From NCBI GenBank assembly GCA_910578365.1, contig CAJTRC010000058.1:1-15621 (forward strand): 15,621 bases of DNA, read 5' to 3'. The DNA is from an uncultured Muribaculaceae bacterium (GTDB lineage: Bacteria > Bacteroidota > Bacteroidia > Bacteroidales > Muribaculaceae). The stretch's first letter is position 1, and every line of letters begins with the position of its first letter. Of this stretch, positions 7,194 through 13,731 are shown in pieces. The notes beneath the pieces were generated by a model. That model saw only the letters and a program-made list of their open reading frames with translations. It was not told the DNA's origin and made no database searches. The position numbers were made by a program, and so were the translations under genes.

Positions 7194-7208
7194 TTTAGCA
7201 AAAAAAAA

Positions 7209-7763
7209 TCAAAATAAAGGGATGAGTTCCAAAACCGAGGCGAGCAACGGGTGGCGACCGTCGTTGAGAATCACTCGAGCTCCCGGCACGGCCTCGGCCC
7301 GCTGGGCCTCGATACGGGCGCGTACGGCCTCGGCGGTAGTGTTGTTGCGTGCCATAACACGGCGGATGCGCAGGTCTTCGGGGGCCTCTACCTGCCATAC
7401 CTCATCGGCAAAGTCCACAAGTCCGGAGGATACCGGTATGGCTGTTTCCACAAACAGGCGCGGATTACGCGCCATTCGCAGGCGTATATCGGCCCTTACA
7501 GCTGTGTGTACAATGGAGTTCAGCGCCGCCAGTTTCGAGGCATCGGCAAATACCACCTCGGCCACACGGGTCCGATTGATATTGCCACGGGGGTCCACGG
7601 CATCGGCTGCAATTTCAATACAGAGGCGGCTCTTGATTTCATGACTGCTGTCCATAAGCCGCCGGGCTTCAAGGTCGGAATCGTATACCTCGAAACCGTT
7701 GGCGCGCAGAATTCTACTCACCACACTTTTGCCGCTGCCTATGCCACCGCTGATAAGTATCAT
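7209..7763 (-). CDS. coaE: Dephospho-CoA kinase
   Basis: It catalyses the last step of coenzyme A synthesis, ATP-dependent phosphorylation of the ribose 3'-OH of dephospho-CoA, in the cytoplasm. The product begins directly with the nucleotide-binding strand and P-loop MILISGGIGSGKS, then YDSDLEARRLM with the catalytic-region Asp, the lid/arginine region RRVMARNNTTAEAVRARIEAQ, and the usual VILNDG near the end. An upstream in-frame ATG at 7832 is rejected: it lies inside the YbbR gene and adds 23 residues ahead of the P-loop strand where the family has none. From 7763 the protein is 184 residues, slightly short for the family (about 200) but complete. The start is one base after the YbbR stop, so translation is probably coupled. 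Last gene of its operon. Confidence 0.95.
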   Translation of the reverse strand: MILISGGIGSGKSVVSRILRANGFEVYDSDLEARRLMDSSHEIKSRLCIEIAADAVDPRGNINRTRVAEVVFADASKLAALNSIVHTAVRADIRLRMARNPRLFVETAIPVSSGLVDFADEVWQVEAPEDLRIRRVMARNNTTAEAVRARIEAQRAEAVPGARVILNDGRHPLLASVLELIPLF

Positions 7764-7764
7764 G

Positions 7765-8751
7765 TCAGTTGCTGATATAATAGTCGACCGAATCGACCTC
7801 AAGACGCACATTCTGCAGTACCGACGGCACATTTCTCAGGCGCAGTTTCACTCTGCCGTTGCCACCGGGAGCGCGATCGGCATAGTCGGCAATGACACGG
7901 AATTCGGGTGCGGAGTTGGTGTATGCGCTCATAGGTATCATATACACCACGTTTACTTTGGCCGGGAAGGTAATCAAACGGCTTCCGGAGGGGGCGTTTA
8001 TTCCTTCAATCACCACCGGACGGCTCTTGATAATCAGTGGCTCCACAGCAATGGTAAGGGTGGCGCTGTCGGGTACCACACGCGAGCCCGATACCGGAGG
8101 CAACAGGCGCACTCGGCGCGAGGTGGTGGACGACACGTTGTCGAAACGCAGCGGCTCGGTAGTCACTGCGGTAATGCGGCGGTTGAGAGGCTGGGCCGAA
8201 TACACTTTCACACTGTCGATATTGAGTGTAGGCTGCCCCACCATAGTGCAGCCGGGTGCGGCGGTAGCGTTGCAATTCAGAATCACAGGCAGCTGTACGG
8301 GCGGAGCCGATGTATAGAGTATTATCAGTGAATCGGGCGAGATAAGCTGGGCGTTCGCTCCGCCTATACTCGAACGCACTATGCTTTTCATTTCGGCATC
8401 GCCCAGGCGCATGCCGCGAGCCGAGCGGTAAAGGCGGAAATCGATATCGGCTGTAGCGGGATGCCCAAACAGATAGCGCAGCAACTGGGTACCTTTACCG
8501 CGGGCCGAAACCTGCACTTTGTCGGGGATGTCGGAAATAACCGTTACCGAGTCGGGCACATGGGTCAGACGCACCGGCACACGGAGGTCGTAGGTCGACT
8601 CTTCGTTTAGTGTCATCACACACCATAATGCAGCGGCAATGGCCACAAACACCATGAATGTCATGAGGTTGTGGCCTTGCTTACTTTTGAGCATGGTCCG
8701 GACACGCAATGTCAGACGCTCGAGTTTCTGCCGTATCGACGAGAGAGTCAT
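7765..8751 (-). CDS. YbbR-domain membrane-anchored protein
   Basis: The 328-residue product has a short basic cytoplasmic N-terminus (residues 1-28), one membrane helix (LMTFMVFVAIAAALWCVMTL, about 29-48) and an extracytoplasmic beta-rich part. It contains typical YbbR repeats, for example LRVPVRLTHVPDSVTVISDIPDKVQVSARG followed by later units ending PLVIEG/INAPSG-type turns. In Firmicutes YbbR (CdaR) modulates a diadenylate cyclase; in Bacteroidetes it is commonly found between yajC and coaE, and no cyclase is visible here, so its role is unknown. It follows a strong hairpin after yajC and is followed one base later by coaE. Confidence 0.9.
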   Translation of the reverse strand: MTLSSIRQKLERLTLRVRTMLKSKQGHNLMTFMVFVAIAAALWCVMTLNEESTYDLRVPVRLTHVPDSVTVISDIPDKVQVSARGKGTQLLRYLFGHPATADIDFRLYRSARGMRLGDAEMKSIVRSSIGGANAQLISPDSLIILYTSAPPVQLPVILNCNATAAPGCTMVGQPTLNIDSVKVYSAQPLNRRITAVTTEPLRFDNVSSTTSRRVRLLPPVSGSRVVPDSATLTIAVEPLIIKSRPVVIEGINAPSGSRLITFPAKVNVVYMIPMSAYTNSAPEFRVIADYADRAPGGNGRVKLRLRNVPSVLQNVRLEVDSVDYYISN

Positions 8752-8765
8752 CTATCAGGTTGATT

Positions 8766-8786
8766 GTGGCGGCCGGATGCCGCCAC
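8766..8786 (-). repeat. GC-rich hairpin between yajC and the YbbR gene
   Basis: GTGGCGGC (8766-8773) and GCCGCCAC (8779-8786) form a perfect 8-base stem with a 5-base loop. It begins 11 bases after the yajC stop and ends 14 bases before the YbbR ATG. No U-run follows, so it is unlikely to be a full intrinsic terminator; it may stabilise upstream mRNA or lower translation initiation of the next gene. Confidence 0.6.
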
Positions 8787-8797
8787 CACATGCTTGC

Positions 8798-9100
8798 TTA
8801 CTTCTGGGTAGCCTCGTTGGCTGCGTCGGCCGAAGGATAAACCGAACCCTTGTCGATGCGCAGACGTACGCCGTCGGCAACTTCAACAATGAAATAGTTT
8901 TCTTTTACATCCTTGATGGTGCCGTGGATGCCACCGGCGGTAACGATTTTGCTGCCGGCTGCAAGGCTTTCGCGGAATTTGCGTATTTCTTTCTGACGCT
9001 TCTGTTGAGGACGTATCATAAAGAAATAAAAAATCACGATAAGGGCCAGAATCATGAAAATAGAGTTCATGGGGTTGGGCTGGAACTGTAGGAGAATCAT
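8798..9100 (-). CDS. yajC: Preprotein translocase subunit YajC
   Basis: YajC associates with SecDF and SecYEG in the inner membrane and assists protein export. The 100-residue product has the standard layout: a short N-terminus, one membrane helix (SIFMILALIVIFYFFMI, about 13-29), the diagnostic RPQQKRQKE motif directly after it, then the conserved cytoplasmic FRESLAAGSKIVTAGGIHGTI segment and an I-V-E-V/G-V-R-L-R-I-D-K end. A second Met at residue 11 is possible as the start, but the first fits the family length better. It sits 44 bases after nusB, in a gap containing a 12-base palindrome. Its presence with many exported products downstream is chance gene order, not evidence of a link. Confidence 0.97.
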   Translation of the reverse strand: MILLQFQPNPMNSIFMILALIVIFYFFMIRPQQKRQKEIRKFRESLAAGSKIVTAGGIHGTIKDVKENYFIVEVADGVRLRIDKGSVYPSADAANEATQK

Positions 9101-9120
9101 TCTTATTTTTGTGTTTAGTG

Positions 9121-9132
9121 TTAAACGTTTAA
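9121..9132. repeat. Perfect 12-base palindrome TTAAACGTTTAA in the nusB-yajC gap
   Basis: The sequence equals its own reverse complement. It lies between the nusB stop (9145) and the yajC start (9100). It could be a binding site or a small RNA element, or chance in AT-rich sequence; no function is assigned. Confidence 0.35.
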
Positions 9133-9144
9133 TGTTGGGAGGGA

Positions 9145-10566
9145 TTAGTTCTTTTTAAGTATACCTTCCTGCTGCAGGTAGGTTACCACGGCATAGAGTA
9201 TACCGTTGACAAACTGACCGCTGCGCTGAGTGCTGTAGTTGTTGGCAATTTCCACATACTCGTTCATGGTCACCGGCACTGGAATTGCCGGATAGTTCAT
9301 CAACTCGGCTATGGCGCAAGTCATAATCACTATATCCATGAATGCCAGACGCTCGGGATCCCACTGATCGGAATTGATGAACTTGTCGATATACTCGCGG
9401 TAGAGTTCGCGGTTTTCAACTGCCAGGCTGAACAGTTCGGCGCCGAAAGAGGCGTCTTCTTCGTCTTTGTATTCGGGCAGCAGCTCGACAGGCTCGTCGG
9501 GGTTCTTGGCAAAGTGGCCTATGGTCTTAAGCACGAATGTAGCCATTATTTCAAGGTCGTCGTTCCAGAAAATCGAACGGTTCTCGAGTTCTTCGGCAAG
9601 GTCGTCGCTGTTTATAATCACGTTTTTGAGCAGGTTGCGCCAGAGGTTACAGTCGCCTTCGTAGCTGCGCTCGGGCGATTCCATATATTCTCTGTAAGTG
9701 TCTGAAGCCAGAATATTGTCGAGCAGCTTCTTTATCAGGGCCGGTTCGTCGGCCCAGCGCATCGGATGGTCTTTGAGATACTTCTGCAGGCCTTCGTTCT
9801 CTTTCAGACGTGCAACCAGCGCATTCGTTATAAAGCGGGTATTGGGGTTGCGGTCCTGATCGGTGGCCAGATACTTGCGTTTTGCGGTTTCGATTCTGTC
9901 GGCCTGCGCGTTGGTAAGCTCAATCATCAGACCGAACAGGTGGTGATACAGGCTGTAGGCGGTATCGAGCGAACGCTGCAGGTCGGACTGTGCGTTGCGG
10001 TATGCCGCGCGCGAGTCGTTGTAAGCCTCCAGGGTATCGATTGCCTGACGAATGCCGGCTTCGTAGCCCACCTGGCTGAAATCGTCGCTGGTGCGAAATG
10101 CCTTTTCCACGGCCTCGGACTTGGCTATGATGGTGCTGAGAATCGATGTCCAAAGTTTTACATCGTCGTCGAGGGTGAGTTTGCGGCGCTTGGCGTAGTC
10201 GGTATACACTGCCGATTCCTCTATAATACCTGCAAGGGCCGGTACACATTCACGCACAGCCTCGTATGAGCCTGCGCCACGGAGCATGGCACTCTTTATG
10301 GCATCGGTATCGGCCAGGGCCTTGCCTACACGGTTGGAATTCAGTTTCGGCGGAAGAACAACAGGCTGTTTGTTGCCTTTGCGCTGGGGATTGCAACCGC
10401 TCAGCTCTATGATCAACTGCAGCAGGTCGAGATAAACTGAATATGCGAAACGTTTGTCGCGCGAGGGCGCCTCGGGCGCTGAATCGATTCTGAATTCACT
10501 GCGGGTTAGCAGATAAGCATAAAGCATCTGCACTACTTTCACTCTTATAAGAATGCGGTTGACCAT
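9145..10566 (-). CDS. nusB: Transcription antitermination factor NusB, extended form with internal duplication
   Basis: NusB binds boxA RNA with NusE to support rRNA antitermination. The N-terminus MVNRILIRVKVVQMLYAYLL is typical of Bacteroidetes NusB, and residues about 370-473 are the conserved NusB core, ending SGQFVNGILYAVVTYLQQEG. ATG 10566 is chosen over 10596 because it restores the family N-terminus and because the earlier ATG lies at or ahead of the predicted transcription start. At 473 residues it is far longer than Bacteroides NusB as I recall it (about 300). The extra length comes from a second copy of the lineage-specific domain: AYSVYLDLLQLIIELSG (residues 41-57) parallels AYSLYHHLFGLMIELTN (203-219), and a Y-x-x-Y...D-x-x-L-W...S pattern recurs at 120-150 and 290-320. 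First gene of the nusB-coaE operon. Confidence 0.93.
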   Translation of the reverse strand: MVNRILIRVKVVQMLYAYLLTRSEFRIDSAPEAPSRDKRFAYSVYLDLLQLIIELSGCNPQRKGNKQPVVLPPKLNSNRVGKALADTDAIKSAMLRGAGSYEAVRECVPALAGIIEESAVYTDYAKRRKLTLDDDVKLWTSILSTIIAKSEAVEKAFRTSDDFSQVGYEAGIRQAIDTLEAYNDSRAAYRNAQSDLQRSLDTAYSLYHHLFGLMIELTNAQADRIETAKRKYLATDQDRNPNTRFITNALVARLKENEGLQKYLKDHPMRWADEPALIKKLLDNILASDTYREYMESPERSYEGDCNLWRNLLKNVIINSDDLAEELENRSIFWNDDLEIMATFVLKTIGHFAKNPDEPVELLPEYKDEEDASFGAELFSLAVENRELYREYIDKFINSDQWDPERLAFMDIVIMTCAIAELMNYPAIPVPVTMNEYVEIANNYSTQRSGQFVNGILYAVVTYLQQEGILKKN

Positions 10567-10598
10567 ATATAATGTTCTATCTTGTTGTTTTTGCACTG

Positions 10599-10630
10599 CA
10601 AATTTAGCAAAAATTTATGACAGCGGCAAA
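10599..10630 (-). promoter_or_regulatory. Promoter of the nusB-yajC-YbbR-coaE operon
   Basis: On the minus strand TTTG (10627-10630), a 20-base spacer and TAAATTTG (10599-10606) match the Bacteroidetes housekeeping promoter (TTTG, 19-21 bases, TAnnTTTG) exactly. The start of transcription would be near 10592, leaving a leader of about 26 bases before the nusB ATG at 10566. Confidence 0.85.
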
Positions 10631-10676
10631 AATAAATTGGTAAAAGCGGATTCCTGAGGCTATAGTTTACTTTGCA

Positions 10677-10711
10677 AAATGCCCGCAGCCGATGTTCAGC
10701 CACGGGCATTT
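10677..10711 (-). terminator. Stem-loop terminator after thiL
   Basis: AAATGCCCG (10677-10685) and CGGGCATTT (10703-10711) form a perfect 9-base stem with a 17-base loop. It starts 20 bases beyond the thiL stop, and on the minus strand the stem ends in TTT followed by TGC. The U-run is short, but the position between two operons, just upstream of the nusB promoter, supports termination. Confidence 0.65.
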
Positions 10712-10731
10712 ACAAGCTAATAGCGGCGCTA

Positions 10732-11757
10732 TCAGCCTTTCAGGGGGTTCCAGCCTTGCGCGCTCAGCGGTATTTCACCCTCGCCGTCGCGTGTAACAAG
10801 CACCCGGCCAAGCTCGGGTTTGGTGATATAGCCTATTATTTTTACGCCTTCGATTTTTTCTACTTTGTCGCGGTCGGTCAAAGGCACGGTGAAGAGCAGT
10901 TCGTAGTCCTCGCCGCCGTTAAGTGCGGCGGTGACAAGATTCATGTTCAGTTCCTCAGCCATTACCGCGGTCTGGTAGTCGATGGGTATTCGGTCTTCGT
11001 ACACACGGCAGCCTACGTTGCTGTCTTTGCATATATGAATGAGTTCTGACGAAAGGCCGTCGCTGACGTCGATCATTGAAGTCGGCTTCACCCCGGCAGC
11101 AGCGAGTTCACGGACAATGTCGCGGCGTGCCTCGGGCTTGAGCTGACGTTCGACCAGGTATTCCTTGCCGGCGAAATCGGGCACGAAGTCCTTGCGTCCG
11201 GCTGAAGCCACCTTCTCGCGCTCGAGCAGCTGCAGGCCCATATATGCCGCTCCGAGGTCGCCGCTCACACATATCAGGTCGGTGTCTTTGGCACCGCTGC
11301 GGCGCACCACGCTGCCGGCCGGAGCATCGCCGATACAGGTTATGGAAATCACCAGCCCCTGATGCGACGCACAGGTATCGCCACCTACAATATCCACGCC
11401 GTAAATCTCACAGGCAAGGCGCATGCCGGCATAGAGTTCCTCGATATGCTCAAGGGTGAAGCGCTTGCTCACACCCAGCCCCACAGTAATCTGACGCGGG
11501 GTGCCGTTCATGGCGTATATATCGCTGAAGTTAACCACCGCAGCCTTGTAGCCGAGGTGTTTCAGGGGCACGTACGTGAGGTCGAAGTGTACGTTCTCCA
11601 GCAGCATATCAGTGGTTACGAGTACCTTGGTTTCGGGATATGAAAGCACTGCCGCGTCGTCGCCAACGGCAACTTCGCTGGCAGTGTTAACATTGTTCAG
11701 TCCGGCTGTAAGTCGGTCAATCAGACCGAATTCGCCGAGGTCGGATATTTCAGCCAT
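10732..11757 (-). CDS. thiL: Thiamine-monophosphate kinase
   Basis: ThiL phosphorylates thiamine monophosphate to thiamine pyrophosphate, the final step of cofactor synthesis. The 341-residue product has the family features in order: N-terminal GEFGLIDRL, VGDDAAVL (residues 31-38, metal and nucleotide binding), TTDMLLENVHF (48-58), the AVVNFSDIYAMNG helix (73-85), IVGGDT (123-128), MIDVSDGLSSEL near residue 220, and LNGGEDYELLFTVP near 280. All acidic metal-binding positions appear present, and the length is normal. Its ATG overlaps the stop of the purine nucleoside phosphorylase gene by one base (TAATG), so translation is likely coupled. No thiamine riboswitch precedes it; it appears to be expressed with the rest of the operon. 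Confidence 0.97.
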   Translation of the reverse strand: MAEISDLGEFGLIDRLTAGLNNVNTASEVAVGDDAAVLSYPETKVLVTTDMLLENVHFDLTYVPLKHLGYKAAVVNFSDIYAMNGTPRQITVGLGVSKRFTLEHIEELYAGMRLACEIYGVDIVGGDTCASHQGLVISITCIGDAPAGSVVRRSGAKDTDLICVSGDLGAAYMGLQLLEREKVASAGRKDFVPDFAGKEYLVERQLKPEARRDIVRELAAAGVKPTSMIDVSDGLSSELIHICKDSNVGCRVYEDRIPIDYQTAVMAEELNMNLVTAALNGGEDYELLFTVPLTDRDKVEKIEGVKIIGYITKPELGRVLVTRDGEGEIPLSAQGWNPLKG

Positions 11758-12572
11758 TATACTTTAAGAATAACCTCCTTCATCAGTTCCACAACCACCG
11801 GCTGGGCCTTTATGGCGGCCTTCTGCACATCTTCGTGTGTGGGCACTTCGGTTATGTCCTTGCCGCCGAGGTCGGTGATTACGCTCACACCGAACACACG
11901 CATCGAGGCATGGCGTGCCACAATCACTTCAGGCACTGTGCTCATGCCTACGGCATCACCGCCAATAACCCGGAAGTATTCGTATTCGGCAGGTGTTTCG
12001 AATGTCGGGCCGGGAGTTCCTACATACACGCCGTGCATCACGCGGATGTTCTTTTCGGCCGCAATGGTGTCGGCAATGGCAATGAGTGCCTTGTCGTAGG
12101 GTTCGGTCATGGCCGGGAAGCGCGGGCCGAGCTCTTCGTAGTTCTTGCCACGCAGAGGATTTTCGGGGAAGAGGTTAATCTGATCGGTGATAATCATCAC
12201 ATCGCCTACCTTGAATTCTTTGTTCATACCGCCTGCGGCGTTGCTTACAAAGAGGGTGTCAACACCCAGAGCCTTCATGACGCGCACCGGAAAGGTTACC
12301 TGCTTCATGTCATAGCCTTCGTAGTAGTGGAAGCGTCCCTGCATGGCCATCACGCGGCGGCCGCCGAGAGTACCGAATATGAGGTTGCCGCTATGGCCCT
12401 CGACAGTGCTGACGGGAAAGTTGGGTATGTCTTTGTATGCTATGAACTGTTTGTTTTCTATGTGGTCGACAAGGGCGCCAAGACCGGTGCCGAGTATAAT
12501 GCCGATTGCAGGCATCTCGCCTTCTGCGTGCTCTTTGAGCCACTGGGCGGTTTCGTTGATTTTCTGAAGCAT
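11757..12572 (-). CDS. punA: Class I (trimeric-type) purine nucleoside phosphorylase
   Basis: It cleaves purine nucleosides with phosphate to free base and (deoxy)ribose 1-phosphate in salvage. The 271-residue product is full length for the family. Motifs seen: GTGLG (28-32, phosphate loop), VEGHSGN (57-63), QGRFHYYEGYDM (78-89, ribose and phosphate His/Tyr), NAAGG (111-115), PGPTFETPAE (187-196, containing the purine-contacting Glu196), GMSTVPE (209-215). At the base-contacting position where mammalian PNP has Asn243, this protein has Asp234 (SVITDLGG). That exchange is linked to acceptance of 6-aminopurines, so adenosine use is possible; see findings. It starts 25 bases after lpxK and overlaps thiL by one base. 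Confidence 0.95.
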   Translation of the reverse strand: MLQKINETAQWLKEHAEGEMPAIGIILGTGLGALVDHIENKQFIAYKDIPNFPVSTVEGHSGNLIFGTLGGRRVMAMQGRFHYYEGYDMKQVTFPVRVMKALGVDTLFVSNAAGGMNKEFKVGDVMIITDQINLFPENPLRGKNYEELGPRFPAMTEPYDKALIAIADTIAAEKNIRVMHGVYVGTPGPTFETPAEYEYFRVIGGDAVGMSTVPEVIVARHASMRVFGVSVITDLGGKDITEVPTHEDVQKAAIKAQPVVVELMKEVILKV

Positions 12573-12597
12573 TTTTATGGTAGTTATTTAATTAATA

Positions 12598-13698
12598 CTA
12601 TAAACCTTTTCGCTGGCGCAAAAGTTCGCGCACGGTGTCTACAAAGGTTTCTTTTTCAGTGAAGCGCAGAAAGTCCACTTCTATTGGCAGATAGTATGTC
12701 ACGGCTTTGAGTTCGTGCGGGAAATACGGATTGGTCGACAGGCGCACAGCGTCTTTTTCGGTTGTTATAATCAGACGGCGCTTGCCACGCAGCGAATCGT
12801 AGCGACGACGGATGTTGTCGATATCCTTGCGGGTATAGTTATGATGGTCGGGATATACGTTTATCTTCACTTTGGCCCTGTAACTCTTTATCTGGCGAAC
12901 AAACGGCCGGGGATTACCAATGCCGCTGAGTATAAGCACCGCGTCATCGGGCTCAAGCCACTCCAGATGTGGTATTCCGGTGACTTCGGCCGGGAAGAGT
13001 GGTTTCAGCGTACAGTAGTTGTAACGCGAGAAGAACAAATATTGCGAAGGCGGCGGGTACAGGTTCAGGTTGTTCTTGAGTATGCGGCAGTCGACCGGCT
13101 TAATGGCGTCGGAACATTTCGAAACCACCACCACATCGGCACGATACAGTCCGCGCACGCTTTCGCGCAGACGTCCGTAGGGCAAGAGTTTATCGGAGTA
13201 CAGAGGCTTGGCGAACTCAGTGATAAGCACCGACACGGTAGGCTTTACATAGCGGTGCTGGAAGGCATCGTCAAGTATCACCAGGTCAACATCGGAATCT
13301 ACCTTAAGCAATTCGTTGATGCCGCGCACCCTGTCTTCGCACACAAACACCGGCACCTGCCCTCCGAATTTATGATACATCTGGTATGGTTCGTCGCCTA
13401 TATCTCGCGGAGTGGAGTGTGCACTTGCCATTACAAACCCTTTAGTACTGCGTTTATAGCCGCGCGACAGCACCGCGAGGTGATAGCTGTGACGAAGGCC
13501 GTCGACCAGATACTCTGTATGAGGGGTCTTGCCGCTGCCGCCGGCCACCAGATTGCCCACCACTACCACCGGAACACCGAATGTATGCTGTTTGAGAATA
13601 TTCCAGTCGAAGAGTTTATTGCGCATCCAGGTTACCAGCCCGTATATTTTCGATGCGGGCAGCAGCACAAAGTTAGCGTATACTCTTCGTAATTTCAT
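12598..13698 (-). CDS. lpxK: Tetraacyldisaccharide 4'-kinase
   Basis: LpxK adds the 4'-phosphate to the lipid A precursor at the inner face of the cytoplasmic membrane, so the cell makes lipopolysaccharide. The 366-residue product has an N-terminal amphipathic/hydrophobic segment (residues 1-25), then VPVVVVGNLVAGGSGKTPHTE (43-62) containing the modified Walker A motif GGSGKT. LVILDDAFQHRYV (139-151) is the conserved acidic-His region involved in metal and catalysis, and RRLIITTEKDAVRL near residue 305 is a typical C-terminal kinase motif. Length and motifs indicate an intact enzyme. It starts 33 bases after sppA. The N-terminus begins MKLRRVYANF, and no better start lies upstream. Confidence 0.97.
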   Translation of the reverse strand: MKLRRVYANFVLLPASKIYGLVTWMRNKLFDWNILKQHTFGVPVVVVGNLVAGGSGKTPHTEYLVDGLRHSYHLAVLSRGYKRSTKGFVMASAHSTPRDIGDEPYQMYHKFGGQVPVFVCEDRVRGINELLKVDSDVDLVILDDAFQHRYVKPTVSVLITEFAKPLYSDKLLPYGRLRESVRGLYRADVVVVSKCSDAIKPVDCRILKNNLNLYPPPSQYLFFSRYNYCTLKPLFPAEVTGIPHLEWLEPDDAVLILSGIGNPRPFVRQIKSYRAKVKINVYPDHHNYTRKDIDNIRRRYDSLRGKRRLIITTEKDAVRLSTNPYFPHELKAVTYYLPIEVDFLRFTEKETFVDTVRELLRQRKGL

Positions 13699-13731
13699 TC
13701 TATTTCAGCGCAGGGCTTTTTCTATGCGTTG

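Noticed and set aside
7764..7832. Upstream start for coaE that would overlap the YbbR gene
   Set aside because: The extra 23 residues have no family counterpart and fall within YbbR coding sequence; the ATG at 7763 begins exactly at the P-loop strand.
10567..10731. Possible small RNA or riboswitch between thiL and nusB
   Set aside because: The gap is fully explained by the thiL terminator stem-loop and the nusB promoter; no conserved riboswitch pattern such as a TPP element was seen.
12715..13692. Long plus-strand open frame (325 codons) opposite lpxK
   Set aside because: lpxK on the minus strand has unmistakable kinase motifs; the opposite frame is a codon-bias shadow in GC-balanced DNA.
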